Shown: positions 39,026 through 51,299 of the stretch, in pieces | Layout: each line of letters opens with the position of its first letter | How positions within the stretch are numbered: position 1 is the stretch's first letter | Source: Diphasiastrum complanatum | Taxonomy: Eukaryota > Streptophyta > Lycopodiopsida > Lycopodiales > Lycopodiaceae | Direction: 5' to 3' | Assembly: GCA_029204225.1 (NCBI GenBank) | Contig: CM055100.1 | Location: forward strand, 10,264,501-10,328,500 | Length of the DNA: 64,000 nt | Program-made: the position numbers and the translations under genes | The notes under the pieces: model-generated | Database searches by the model: none | What the model saw: only the letters and a program-made list of their open reading frames with translations | What the model was told of the DNA's origin: nothing

Positions 39026-39525
39026 GGCTTGGTGAGACATTACCATACCATGTATACAAATCAAATTGATCTAAAGTACGAAATAAGTGTGAGAGATTTG
39101 GCACCCTGTGTGTATAACTCCAATCCAATGATCACATTGTTATTTTATTAATAGATAGCAAAAAAGGAGACTTTTAGGCTATTTGTGAGAGTAAATGGTT
39201 TAGGGGCCGAAAAATGAAACTAGTGAATAAAGTGGTGTCCCACCAAAATTCAAATTCAAATAATAAGGGCATTAGAGATTTGGTCAATAGGCATTGAGGC
39301 CAAGTGCCCAAAATCCACTATAAATAGTAGTACATTGTATCTCATTTTCATTTCAATCAAAGGAGGTGGAATCTCTATCAATTTGGCAATTGAATGTCCT
39401 TGTTTTTCCTCTTCCTCATCTCTCATATGTTTTTGATTTTCCTCTGTCTCACCTCTCATATATGTTTTTGCTATTTTCAAATTTGTTGAATTTGCTGTTA
39501 ATTGTTGGATTTCATTATTGTTGCT

Positions 39526-39584
<59 letters not shown>

Positions 39585-39790
39585 TAAGCTAGATCATGGA
39601 GATTTAGAGTTAGTGGATGTTAGTGTTACATCATCATTGTAGCATGCATAATATTATGAATCTAAGCTTTATTCTCATGGGAACGAACTTCCGTGATACA
39701 TGAAAGAAGAAACCTCTTCACATCTTGATTGCTTTGCATGTGCTTGGAATTAGGGTTTGAGGGCGGATAAGGAAAGTCCCTACAAGGAGA
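39026..39790 (+). mobile_element. Ty3/gypsy-type 3' LTR (approximate right bound)
   Basis: Starts TGTTGGGGCTTGG just after a polypurine tract (ttggtaggggatat, 39010-39024) and is related to the inverted LTR at 19430-20203. It holds a (GA)n tract at 39530-39581. The sequence at 38880-39009 would be the 3' end of its internal region; no pol is attached. Confidence 0.6.
39530..39581. repeat. (GA)n microsatellite in gypsy LTR
   Basis: About 25 uninterrupted GA units. Confidence 0.97.
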
Positions 39791-40372
39791 GAATATAAGA
39801 ATGTTAAAGGGAAGGAAATCTACCATTAGACCCAGTGTGAAATATAGGCAAATGACATAGGCTTAAAACATCCACCAGATTAAAACCATCGACAAAACAA
39901 TCCTAGACAAGTCTTTCAACAAAGACAATGCGGTTTAGGCCATCTAAAGGATGGTGATACATATTAAAGTCATCCACAATAATAGAGGGGAAAGAGTTGA
40001 AAGAGAAAAGTGATGTCCAAGATTGGCATGCAATGTGGCTAAACAAGGGATGTAAATATTTATCGCAATAGTAAAATGTTGTTTCCTTTGAAGAATTATC
40101 AAAAAGCTCCAAACATGAACTCATCTCAAACTATGTTTCCATGTGAAAGTTTGCAATCAATGTATTGGAAAAAGAAATGCTAGCATCTAGATTTTGAAAT
40201 GGCATATGTACTTGTTCACTCCATCCTAAAGGATCATTTCTATCAACAAGTATCAATCTCATTACAGTATCTATTACGTATGTTGTGATCCAATTGTTTC
40301 ACATAAGCAGAGATCTTGACAATATCAGGGCTTGCATTTGGTGATAATAGAAGTTTTGATCTCTTGTTGGGC
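39791..40372 (+). other. Upstream region of the MED30 gene
   Basis: No other gene seen. The reading frame of MED30 stays open back to 40316 but contains no ATG before 40373, so this stretch should hold its 5' UTR and promoter. I cannot point to a TATA box with confidence. Confidence 0.35.
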
Positions 40373-40942
40373 ATGGAAGAAGCTGCTCCTTCGTCTTTGT
40401 CAAACAAAAGCCTGTCAGATTTGGCATTAGAGGGTCAGAAGCAGCTTGAGGCTTCTGTCAATGCTGCCCACCAGATACTGGAATCCCTTCATGAAGTTCT
40501 CAACAATCCTTCTCTTTGGGTAGTCCCCTCTGCCATGCCGCAGTCTCATCTTCCTACCACAGGAGCAGATTCTAGCAGCGGGGCAAAAAATTCTGAGAGC
40601 AGAGCAGGAGGTTCTGAGGCCACAGCGGTTCTTCAGCAGCTCCCAGAACCCGGGTGGGCAGCCTTGGATGATGCCCGTCTCAGGTATAGGTCTTCGACAG
40701 CGGCACTTCGGGCTGTTCTCACTGCTATCTTCACGAATCCACAGGTGAGCAATCTTTGTCTGAGCAATGCGTTTTAGGGTTTCAGCAGATAATTGGGATT
40801 TGTGAAGAATTTGTGGCTTTTTTTGTAATGAACCATCTTGCAGATGAGGGAAGGAGAAGAGCCTGCTGCCAATTCGGAAGAAAAGAAGGATGATGAAGGT
40901 GACCTTCAGAAATTAGAGCAACGGGCATCTGAACTTCGCGAG
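40373..40942 (+). CDS. MED30: Mediator complex subunit 30, exons 1 and 2 (partial)
   Basis: Nuclear Mediator head-associated subunit that links transcription factors to RNA polymerase II. Exon 1 is 40373-40744 (124 codons), exon 2 is 40844-40942 (33 codons); donors CAG|GTGAGC and GAG|GTAAGC and acceptor TTGCAG|ATG fit plant consensus. Residues 14-50 (LSDLALEGQKQLEASVNAAH, then EVLNNPSLW) match the conserved start of plant MED30; a Ser/Ala/Gly-rich linker follows, then DARLRYRSSTAALRAVLTAI, and exon 2 ends in DLQKLEQRASELRE, where the family's C-terminal coiled coil begins. The last exon or exons, roughly 40 residues, are not visible downstream, so the gene continues through a long intron or is truncated. 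It is more GC-rich than its surroundings and shows no damage. Confidence 0.85.
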
Positions 40943-40986
40943 GTAAGCTATATTGTGCTTGTTTACAGCTTTTGTCCAGTGATTTT

Positions 40987-41800
40987 GAGACTATCATAAA
41001 TAACAGACATGGTGCTTACTTGCACGTTTTGTCCAGTAATTTGAGACTATCATAAAGAAGAGATTTGGGGCTTATTTGCAAGCTTTGTCCAGTGGTTTTG
41101 AGACTATCATAGAGAAGAGATATTAGTGCGTCTTTGCAACTTTTGTCCAATGATCTGAGACTATCATAAAGAAGAGATTTGGGGCTTATTTGCAAGTTTG
41201 TCCAGTGATTTTGAGACTATCATAGAGAACAGACCTGGTGCTTATTTCCACGTTTTGTCCAGTAATTTGAGACTATCATAAAGAAGAGATTTGGTGCTTA
41301 TTTGCAAGTTTTGTCCAGTGATTTTGAGACTATCATAGAGAAGAGATATTAGTGCGTCTTTGCAACTTTTGTCCAATGATCTGAGACTATCATAAAGAAG
41401 AGATTTGGGGATTATTTGCAAGTTTGTCCAGTGATTTTGAGACTATCATAGAGAACAGACCTGGTGCTTATTTCCACGTTTTGTCCAGTAATTTGAGACT
41501 ATCATAAAGAAGAGATTTGATGCTTATTTGCAAGTTTTGTCCAGTGATTTTGAGACTATCATAGAGAAGAGATATTAGTGCGTCTTTGCAACTTTTTTCC
41601 AATGATCTGAGACTATCATAAAGAAGAGATTTGGTGATTATTTGCAAGTTTTGTCCAGTGATTTGAGACTATCATAGAGAACAGACCTGGTGCTTATTTC
41701 CACGTTTTGTCCAGTAATTTGAGACTATCATAAAGAAGAGATTTGGTGCTTATTTGCAAGTTTTGTCCAGTGATTTTGAGACTATCATAGAGAAGAGATT
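40987..41800. repeat. Minisatellite of ~56.5-bp units in MED30 intron 2
   Basis: The phrase 'gagactatcat' occurs 15 times from 40987 to 41778 at intervals of 56 or 57 bp. Units alternate in a fixed order of four variants (57+57+56+56 = 226 bp), distinguished by 'agagatttgg', 'agagatattagtgcgtc', 'agagatttggggnttatttgcaagtttg' and 'acagacctggtgcttatttccac', so it is a higher-order repeat of about 3.5 copies. The array starts 45 bp after exon 2. Confidence 0.96.
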
Positions 41801-43106
41801 TCAGTTATATAATATGAACGTGTCAATTTTCTCTCTTGAAAGGCAAGCTTACAATACATTTAAGTAACTGAAGAAATATTTAAGAGTCTGCTTTAATCCC
41901 CACCTTTGGGTATTTGAATGGGTGTCACTCTTGGCATCTACATATTGCCTAGTTCAATTGTTTCTATAAAATTGTTGTTTTTGTTGCAAATGTCCCTAAA
42001 ATTCTGTCATTAAGTACTAGGTAATGGCTATTGGGAGGGGTAATTGCTTGCCGAATTTATGGGACCTATATTATGAAATATAATATAGGCTCCAAAAAGG
42101 CCTAAAATTGCCAAAGGCAATTATGTCTTTGTATTGTCCCACGTGTTTCCTATGGCATTTTTCTTTACGATTAAACCAATGTTGGGTGGGTATATAGGGT
42201 CACGGCTGATATCAATGATGGGTATCAAAAAACCTACCCGACTGGTATATGAATTCTAATACCAGGGTCTAGAACCAGACACCCAGTATTAACTATCTTA
42301 TTATTCATATTGATACCCAGGTTTGGGAGATTTTGTGAATTTTTGCCATGATATCAATAGTAGTACTATTTTTAGTAATTTGTTTTGATATTTCAGAGTT
42401 TTTATATCTTAAATTATGATATTACTCTTTAAAAAGCATATTTTTAGCAATTCGTACAAGTTCATACCCAAATGCTTTTCTTTGCAAGAAATGTTGTTGT
42501 AAACAAACCTTATCAGTTTATATACAATTATCAATGCACAAGTTATGTCATTTCAAAGCAACTGGGGCTGTAAGATCTATAAATCATTAACTTAATGTCA
42601 TTTGCAATGTCTTTTATTTAAACTAAAACACAATCAAATTATTTTATACAAGATAGGAATCACAAAAAATTAGATTTTTAGAAGTCTAAGTATTAAAATT
42701 TTCAACAAAAATACACGACTAAATGATTCTTGTTGTTTTGCGAAAACACATCCAAGTTTTGTTATTGCTTGCATGTTCTTGTGATGAGGCCTTGGCCATA
42801 GGTAGTAAGTAGTGCCATTCACAGTTCTTTGAACAATCTTATGTAACTTTGAAAATAACATCTATCCACTTATGTGCCTCTGTTCAATCTATACACACCC
42901 AAGTGGTATATATCATTTACAAAATAGAGCAACATGTCCATACCATAAGCATCATACAAAACTAGTATAGCTTTTCTTGAACTTTGAGATCCAAAAAATT
43001 CAATGAAGCAAGATAGCATTTCAAGAAAAGGAAGAGAAGCATATATGAATGTGTTGTAGTAGATACAACATGAAAGATGCCCCTCTTTGCCATGTAAGGT
43101 GAGCCA
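41801..43106. other. Intron or spacer, no gene seen
   Basis: AT-rich, with no recognisable exon for the MED30 C-terminus and no element signature. Confidence 0.35.
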
Positions 43107-43960
43107 TTAAGACTCGGCCATGCATCTTGAAGATCTTCTTGAAATCATATGAAGAAGAAACTCCTCCTCACACATTGGCCCCATCATAACTTGAATACCT
43201 TCAAAAAAGATAACTTCTGATGCTTCTTGAGAAGCCTTGATCTCGGCCACTTCCAAGATTGAATCTTCATGCAATGTGACATCTCTATTCACAATCACTT
43301 TTGAAATAGAGAGTGTAAAGACACTAAAGGCCTCCTTGATGGATGAGTATCCAATCATGATCCATGAGCTTGGATCATCCTTCCTTCTTGTTTCCAAGGG
43401 AATATGTGCAAAGCAAGCACTACCAAGTTCACTAAGGTGATCAACCTTAGGCTTCATCTTGAATAAAACTTCATATGGGGCTATTCCTTCAAGAGCTCCG
43501 ATACTCCTCAAAGCTTTGATCTTCAATGAGAATTTCTTCTCAACGTATGCTTTGAATAATAAGGAATAATCATACACCATAATACTTGAAGAGAGCAGAT
43601 ATGTGCATCTTGTGTGATCATCCTCCTTTGAGATATTGGACATATAAGACACATCAAGAGAGTTTGCACTCTCACTTGGATCCAATTTGTAGATGCCTTC
43701 AAATCTTGATCCATATGCAAGGATCTCACCATCCTTCTTGACCACACAATTAAGATTGAAATTGACATCAAAGCCACTATCAAGAAGTTGGCCAACACTT
43801 AAGATGTTCTTTGTAAGCTTTGGGACAAAAAGAACATTGTTGAGAAAGAGATCTTTAGAAGATGCAAGCTTCAAGGGAATAATCCCTACTCCTTCAATAT
43901 TGCACTCATGCTTACTTGCAAAGTATATGGTCTTTTTGACTCCATCATAAGGTAAAACAT
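43107..43960 (-). pseudogene. Copia pol with integrase core deleted in frame
   Basis: A continuous frame of 288 codons on the minus strand: LPYDGVKKTIYFASKHECNI, NVLFVPKLTKNILSVGQLLD (post-protease region), then SLLFKAYVEKKFSLKIKALR, after which sequence that should carry DxGGEY...ERKNRT is missing and the frame continues IAPYEVLFKMKPKVDHL...VIVNRDVTLHED (integrase C-terminus). No catalytic residue of integrase remains. The upstream end is joined directly to LTR E, with gag and protease lost. Confidence 0.87.
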
Positions 43961-43961
43961 G

Positions 43962-44647
43962 TGGATTGTCCACAACATGTACTTGTGATCTCCTAAGATG
44001 TGTAGATGCACCAAGATCAAGACTAGATTGAGATTCAAGATCAATCTTGGATCCTATGGCAAAAACACACTACTACATGCATTCAATCACTTCCAACTCT
44101 CACTCACACGTGTGGGAAGTATTCAAAAAATAATCTAAGTAAAAACAGGCTGCTCTCCTCGAGTAGAGAGAGAAAGTTAGAAATTCAATGACACTCAAAA
44201 TCCACTCAATCTCAAAATCAATTAGATCCAAATGAGGAGTACAATGATACTAGTAGATCCATGAGCTACCACTATGCTTAACTATGATTGGACCACACTT
44301 TGCCACCTCTTAATCCTATTGGACCATTGATCCATGCACCTCTAAATTCTATTGGACCATTTTCAAGCAAACCTCAAATTCTATTGGACCACACATGGTT
44401 CCACCTCTAAATCCTATTGGACCTCTTAAACTTCATCAAACAAAAGCATTACACTTGTCTACACTCTAATTGGCACAAGTTTGGCCTCCTACTCTATTTT
44501 GGCTCAATAGTGACATTACAAGTGGAAGTGGATAATTTGCCATCTATGCCAAATTTGACCCTATCTACATCCTACACCTAAATGCTTGACTATGAAATTT
44601 TATGAGACCCCTATGTCAAACATTTTGATTTACTTTACAATTCTCCA
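43962..44647 (-). mobile_element. Copia LTR (LTR E)
   Basis: Same family as 29092-29825 and 62750-63484, with shared text throughout ('acttgtgatctcctaag.tgtgtagatgcaccaagatcaag'). On the minus strand it starts TGGAGAATTG; its internal end is cut about 10 bp short where it meets pol at 43960, so the primer-binding site is gone. Confidence 0.82.
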
Positions 44648-44699
44648 CACGTGGGAACATCCTCCACACATGTGAGATTCACTTACAAACTTCTGTCAT

Positions 44700-45250
44700 A
44701 AAAGATACCAAGCTAGATTTTTGCCAATTTCTCACAAATATGAGATGGATGTTAAGATTGTGATTGGTGAACATGTAAAGATAAGACTTAATCAAAGACA
44801 ATGTAATCCACACAAAGCAATCTTGTATAATTTCTACAAACTTATGTTTATAACATCATCCACTGGAAGAAAAATGGTCATAGGAATCAAAAGTGAGATG
44901 AAGACTGCAATCGATTGAAGTAACGCTAATTGATCAATGCAAGTTTTCAAACTTTCACAGCAAGCTTGAAGGAGCTAGCAACTATGCAATATCAATTTTT
45001 GTCTTTGAAGACTAAACTGCACACATTGTGCATGGATGATGGTGCAACAATCAACAATCAATTGTTGAAAGTGAAAGAAATTTGGGATCAGTTAGTTGTG
45101 GTTGGTGAGCATGTTGAAGATCGTGAGATTGTTTGATTGACACTAAACAGTTTGAGTGATTCAATCCAAAATTTTGTGACGAGCATAGCTACATGGGAGA
45201 AAATTCCTAATTATGAAAAATAAGTGAAAATATAAGCCATCACACTAGAG
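44700..45250 (+). pseudogene. Copia gag central fragment
   Basis: Plus-strand pieces: LKELATMQYQFLSLKTKLHT, INNQLLKVKEIWDQLVVVGE, HVEDREIV, then after a TGA at 45135-45137 LTLNSLSDSIQNFVTSIATW, matching the central helices of a second, divergent type of copia gag. It is broken by the TGA and a later stop near 45220 and has no LTR attached. The stretch downstream (45830-46000, GEGLYKLTSKMTLQDQFLMY) may be a scrap of the same element. Confidence 0.65.
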
Positions 45251-46777
45251 AGTACGATGAAGACCGTGTTGGAGAAAGAGGCCAAATATGTGATTGTCCC
45301 CTATATTGCATTTTCTTAAACACACGTTTTGTACATTTCTAAAGGACATTGATTGTAGCAAAGTTTGCAACTTATGTATTTATCCTTGATTTCACAACTA
45401 TCACAGTTTTAAACAAAGGAAAAAATGCATGAATTTTTTACTTTTTAAAGAAATTCAGATAAATTCTAATAGTTGTAAAAATTGCAAAATTCACATTTTT
45501 CAAATGGTTCTACTAGTAGAAAAATAGACACATGGAAATGCACAAACAATTTTTTTAATAGACTCATAAATAATCAAAAGCATTAATGAGTTATATGTTT
45601 AACTAGTCACTACTGGAAATCATTGTACATAATCATGTTAATGCTTATTGTAAAAGAACTAATGTCAATGACAAAGGTTGATTCTACATGTAGTAAAATC
45701 TTACTTCTACAATTTTATTGTAATTTTAGCTCATATTAGTGTTTAATTTTCTAGTTTATGCATTGCAATTAACACACTTCACATAATATGAAGTCTCAAA
45801 GAGAGTGATTTGTTACAATTAATGCTTCTACACATGGCAAGAACCTCTATCTTAAAGATTCTAGCTCACATAAGGTTGAACGTGAAGGTGAAGGATTGTA
45901 CAAATTGACTTCCAAAATGACACTTCAAGATCAATTTCTGATGTATAATATGTTCTTACACTCACCAAGAATTTATTGTCAATCAACAGAATTGAGGACA
46001 ACAATCACTCAAAGTGGCCATTAGTGCACTTTGATGGCTCCATATAATAAACCTAACTACAAGAATATAGGTTCACAAAATTGATAAATTTCATTTGTGA
46101 TTGCACCTCAATTCGGCTTATGGTTAGAAAGTTCTCACAATTTGAAGTCTTAGCCTTAAAATAGCTCACAAGTGCACTTAAGACAAAAAGATTTTGTAAA
46201 ATATGGCCAAACCATCTTATTTAAAATGTTGGCTATCCATGCATAGATCTCCAATTTGGAGAGTTTAAAATTAATATGTAATTAATTATTTTTTATAGTC
46301 CCTATCCAATTATGTTTTAAAAAATATTCACTCCCTCCAAGTGATTGGATCACTCTATTTCTGCCTTTTTTGCTAGAATATGTTAGTGGACAATGTCAAG
46401 AAAGTTGGATTCTTCCAAAATGAAAATCCTAAAGTGGTTGAAGGGTTGAGGCCCACTTCAACTCTGTTATGATTGCACTTCAAAACTTGTAAAGTCAAAT
46501 TTTGTTAAAAGACAAAGCTTGGCCCTTGATCAAGGACCCAAGATAATCGAGTTTGGCCATGTGAACATTGTCTGCCTATGTTACAGGTGTGAATGATCTC
46601 CTAAGCAAGCTTATGCACTTTTAGATCAATGCTAGATTGAAATCCAAGATCTAGATCAAAAATCTAAGGCAAAGAGGCAAAGATAGATGCATAGATTGAT
46701 AACCAAAGTACTTTCACATGTGGGAAAGTGATTCATGAAAAAACTAAGTAAAGCCAAGCTCCTCTATGTGAAAGTAC
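45251..46777. other. AT-rich spacer, weak copia scraps
   Basis: No intact frame. A possible pre-integrase scrap lies at 45830-46000. At 46580-46780 the text ('aagcaagcttatgcacttttagatcaatgctagattgaaatcc') resembles copia LTR sequence seen near 29150, suggesting a further degraded LTR. Confidence 0.3.
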
Positions 46778-47218
46778 TGTACTTTAGGACCATAAATGGA
46801 TCTACAAAAGATCCACAAGAGTGATTGGATGCTTGCTTAACAATCTACCAAAAAACTAGTCATCAAAAAGTTGATCTAGATTGGCAATTTGACAAACAAC
46901 AAGCATTAACAATCAAAAGCATTGATCAACATTGAAATCTAAGACCACACGTGTGTTCTATAGGCTTTAGTACGGCCTTCAACCTGAGAGACAAGTAGAA
47001 ATTTATTTGATTGCATTTGGATCACAAAAACTCAATGTACATAGTGAACTAGCTTGAGATTGCCAATGAGCTCCAAAAATTTTCCTTCTTTTTTAGGAGT
47101 GGGTTGCCACGTGGCATCTTGGCCTTACATGTGTGGAACCCAATTATACACAATATTTACAATATTCTACATGGTCTTTGATCAAGCTAGATTTGCCAAT
47201 TTTTGGCAATTCTTCACA
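46778..47218 (-). mobile_element. Copia 3' LTR, internally deleted (LTR F)
   Basis: Its first 300 bp and last 130 bp match LTR G (50556-51245) nearly exactly, but about 250 bp present in G is missing at 47085. On the minus strand it starts TGTGAAGAATTGCC right after a polypurine tract (gaggaggag) and ends AAGTACA. It follows the pol at 47240-48665. Confidence 0.78.
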
Positions 47219-47239
47219 CTCCTCCTCAAATTTAGCTTG

Positions 47240-48665
47240 ATCTACTTACAACTCTCTTGATAGATGAATGAGAGCTTTTAGAAGTGTCTAAAAAATCCAG
47301 CTACAAACAAGGAACTTTTGAGACTCCAATAGAGAATGATGTCCATGAAGGATCTTTCACCACCTCTTAGAGGATCCCTTACAAGATGTTCCATAAATGT
47401 GTCTATATACATGTAGCACACTTCAAAAACTATACATCATGCCAAGCCATGGATTCCAAGGCATTTTGTGCACTTGAAGATACATCAATTAAAATTTTAA
47501 GTGCATAAATAATGTTGCCAAAGACAACTTGCCTTGCTTGATCCATGTGATTGAGCCTTGATGGCTCCATCTTGATACTCAAGGTTCTTCTTGGAGACCT
47601 TGGGTCTTGAGCTTGCTCCTCCACTTGACTTGACTCCAAACCATCAATGAATCGAATAAGGTGTTGATCCAAAGGTGCTTCTTCAAGTTTACAAATCTTC
47701 CACTCTTGAAAGTTCACATTTCCACCATTGACAACTTCTTTTGTGGAAAACAAGTATTTTCTACAATCTCTACTTGAAGAGCAAAACACTACCATTATTC
47801 CTATCATTGAAATAGGATAATCTTTGGTCCTTACATTGGAATGATCATGCTCAAAGCATGTGGATCCAAAGATTTCCAATACAAATAATGTTTCATCTTT
47901 TATGACACTATTCAAACTATTACAAAAATAGTTATCCAATGAAATTGCTTTATCAACAACAAATGGAGATTTGAAAGCACCTAATTTCATTGTCTTGTCA
48001 TAAAGAGTACTAAACACCATAGATCTTAAAGATAAGCAACAAGTCACTCCATGTCTACTAATACTATCTAACAAGTACTCAAACATAGTAGACTCTCCAA
48101 TGCTCACCACCCTTGCAAGATGCACACTTGAATGGACAATTTGCATGCAATTTGATGACTCGGCCATTGTCATTGAGGACTCCCTTGGAACTCTCAATAT
48201 TTGAGGCTGATCCTCAAGATCTTCCTCCTTTTGATGCTCCTCTTCAATGCAAGCACGATCACACTTTGCCAAGATCTCTTCTTGAGTGATCTCCTCCTTT
48301 TCCAAGCTCATTCTTTCAAAAGCAACACTAGCTTCCAACTTAAACAATCTTCCATGTTTAAATCCCTTTGCAATCCAAACATCATTCTTCAAGATGAAGC
48401 AAACACCATGCTTAAAGTGGACATCCAAACCACTTTCTAAGAGTAGAGCAACACTAAGCATATTCTTGGTGATTGATGGTACATAAAGGACATTTTCTAG
48501 ATCCATACATTTTGAGGATTCTAGACACAAAGAGATTGTGCCAACACCATCTATCCTACAGTCTTCATCATTTGTAGTAAAGACAAACTTCTTAGCAACA
48601 TTGAATGAGTGTAAGGTTGAGAAAAAGTCCTTTTCACAAGACGTGGGAGCTAGCCCCACTGTCAA
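47240..48665 (-). pseudogene. Copia pol, long open frame without integrase core
   Basis: A 411-codon frame (48665-47430): post-protease region NVLYVPSITKNMLSVALLLE, then a segment lacking the integrase catalytic blocks, then the integrase C-terminus (VLEIFGSTCFEHDHSNVRTK; LFSTKEVVNGGNVNFQEWKI) and the start of the RT linker (MDQARQVVFGN...ALESMAWHD). The protease motif WWIDSGASSHV is just upstream in another frame (frameshift near 48640). At 47240-47400 a scrap of the RT-RNase H linker (TFMEHLVRDPLRGGERSFMD) sits beside the 3' LTR; RT and RNase H are otherwise missing. Confidence 0.85.
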
Positions 48666-48669
48666 TCCA

Positions 48670-49579
48670 CCAATTGTCTCTTGAATTGCTATTGCTTGTT
48701 GGTGAGGATGTAGCTGCCATCAAGAATACATCTACTTTATCCTCCTCCTTTGCAAGGTTTCCTTGTTTGTCCTCCTCCACTTGTGCTCTTAGCCTCTTGT
48801 AGCATTCACATACATAATGCCCCTTCTTTCCACAAAAGAAGCATTTCTGCTTTGACTTGTCCTTTGAGCTTGATGCATCATCCTCTTCTTTGGCCTCCTT
48901 TGGATGCTTCTTCTTTCCATTGGTCTTATTTTTGCCCTTGGATGAGAAATTGGCTTTCTCATCACCATCCTACAAAGACAAGGAACTCATCCTAGATTTT
49001 GCATGGAGCATCCTACACTCTTCAGCCACTAATACACTGTGAAGTTTTTCTATAGTTGGCAAAGTGTCTTGGATGGCAAAACGTTGGACCAAATTTTGCA
49101 AAGTCATCTCCTAGACCATTAAGGACAATTTCTACAAGCTCTCCATCATGAATCTTCTCTCCAATGGAAGCCAACTCCCTATTTAGAGACTTGATTCTGA
49201 GTACATAATCTTGTGCACTCTCCTCACTTCTCCTCATGCTTTGCAAAATTTGATTTCTAAGCATAAGAACTCTAGAAGTGTTGCTAGACTCATAGATTGA
49301 TTTTAAAGACTCCCAAGCCTCTTCAGCACTAGTACAAGCTGATACTTCTCTCAACAAACCATTGCTCACATTCATCTTCACACAATGAAGTGTAAGCCTA
49401 GATCTCTTCTTGTATCTAGCTAACTCCTGTGCACCTAGAGGTTCATCTTCATCTTCAATCAAGAACTCATAAAGGTCTTGGAGCACCAAGAGTGACTCCA
49501 TCCTAACCTTCCAAATAGCATAATTTGTAGAATTCAACCTCTCACTAGCTTCTAGAAGGTATGCTCCAGCAGATCCCAT
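48670..49579 (-). pseudogene. Copia gag with zinc knuckle
   Basis: Opens at the ATG at 49579 (MGSAGAYLLEASERLNSTNY; IWKVRMESLLVLQDLYEFL) and reads 185 codons through LTLHCVKMNVSNGLLREVSA and SRVLMLRNQILQSMRRSEES before a frameshift near 49090. The zinc knuckle CFFCGKKGHYVCEC lies at about 48850-48810. It belongs with the pol at 47240-48665 and LTR F. The expected primer-binding site is not found to its right. Confidence 0.9.
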
Positions 49580-50555
49580 CTTACTAGGGACTTCTACAAA
49601 TAAGAAATAGATTTGATTGACTTGAAACTCACAAAGGTCTCACACTTGCAGTGTTTCATTCAAATTTGATTTCTAAGAGCTGTGAAAAGCAAGCCACCTT
49701 GTAGGCACGTGGATCAACGCACAAAAGCATCTAGGACCGTAGGATGAGTCCCTATGAAGATCAATGATTGAGATCATGCCTTTGGAAAGCAATGTGAGCC
49801 TTTGGATCAGAATAAGCCATTAGATGACAAGTCAAGGGGCTGTGAAAGTTTGAAGGGCAATTGGGCCTTCAATTTCATTAAAAATTTTCATATTGAAATG
49901 GGAGTTGGGTCCCTTCACAAGTGAAGAGTGAAGTTTCTTCAAGGTGAATAAACAGTTCAAAAACAAAGAAAATCCCTATTTTTGGGTCCTTTGCCCGTTT
50001 TGACCCAAATGAAAGGCTATAACTTCCAAACGAAGGGCACCCGGACTGTACCTGCAAGTACTAAACAACAAAACAGAGTGATTATAGCGGAGAAAGTGTT
50101 CGGAGTGTGCCAGAAGTGATTTCACCATTTTACTGGGCACGAAGTTGGGAGTTGACGACTGAGTGCATTTCGGAAGGCGACGCCGATTTGGCTTTCAAGT
50201 TGGTGGAAAAGCGGTGAGTGGCCTGGTAAGGGAAAAAGTGCAGGTCATTATTTTCAACTTCTGACATCACTGTTGGCCTCGACATATTGTTTTTAGCCTA
50301 TGGCAGAAGTTTCAAGCAATTTTGCGATGGCAAACATGGGAGAGTCCATTTTGAGTGAAAGCAGCAAATTGGACGGGATTTCCAACTACATTAGAGGAGC
50401 TTTGAGATCCAAAAAGACCTTTTAAGAATTCGTGCAAGATGTAGTTTATATTATTAAAATATTATAGCACTAATACTTTTGACTTGCCATAATTTTTTAA
50501 TTGTAGCTTAGAAGTATGTCATGTAATATATCATTGGAAAGCCCTGTGAAAGGAC
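49580..50555. other. Spacer between gag and LTR G
   Basis: The first part should be the element leader but lacks a primer-binding site. The 50000-50450 part is less AT-rich and looks unrelated to copia. No gene seen. Confidence 0.3.
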
Positions 50556-51245
50556 TGTACTTTAGGACCATAAATGGATCTACAAAAGATCCACAAGAGT
50601 GATTGGATGCTTGCTTAACAATCTATCAAAAAACTAGACACAAAAAAGTTGATCTAGATTGGCAATTTGACAAACAACAAGCATTAACAATCAAAAGCAT
50701 TGATAAACATTGAATTCCGAGCCCACACGTGTGTACTACAGGCTGTAGTACGGCCTTCAACCTGAGAAACAAGTAGAAATTGATTTGGTTTCATTTGGAT
50801 CACAAAAACTCAATGTACATAGTGAACTAGCTTGAGATTGCCAATGAGCTCCAAAACTTTTCTTTCTTCTCACTATGGAGAGAGGGAATACATAGCAAAT
50901 TCGACTTCCTTCTTGAAGTTAGGTGGATTTCCAGCATGTAATAAGGAAGTTAACTCACTCTCCTTGACCTAAAATGAAACCCTAGTCTATTTCCTAGAAT
51001 TATGCTTGGTAGGTAGTTAGTTGGTCAAATTTTCACCTTAAACTTAGGTGTAGGTCCTATAAAGTAGGGATGACCACCAAATAGACATGACCAACTCTCT
51101 TGACTTGACCTAACCTACATTAGGATGGGTTTCCCATGTGGCATCATGGCCTCACATGTGTGGGGCCCACTTGTGTACACAATTTACACTATTCTACATG
51201 GTTTTTGATCAAGCTAGATTTGCCAATTTTTGGCAATTCTTCACA
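50556..51245 (-). mobile_element. Copia LTR (LTR G), about 690 bp
   Basis: Bounds TGTACTTTAGG...TTCTTCACA on the plus strand, inferred by comparison with LTR F. Flanks 'aggac' and 'agccc' are not a clear target duplication. It lies next to minus-strand RT/RNase H, but RNase H is cut at 51300, so this could be the 3' LTR of that element or a solo LTR. Confidence 0.75.
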
Positions 51246-51299
51246 AGCCCTTGTCGAGCGCTTTCCAATGCACCAAACTCTGCTAAATTTGGACTTACC

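Noticed and set aside
50556-51245. LTR F and LTR G as the two LTRs of one complete copia element spanning 46778-51245
   Set aside because: Attractive because they nearly match and flank gag and pol, but no primer-binding site lies next to LTR G and about 970 bp of unrelated-looking sequence separates it from gag, so a simple pairing is not supported.
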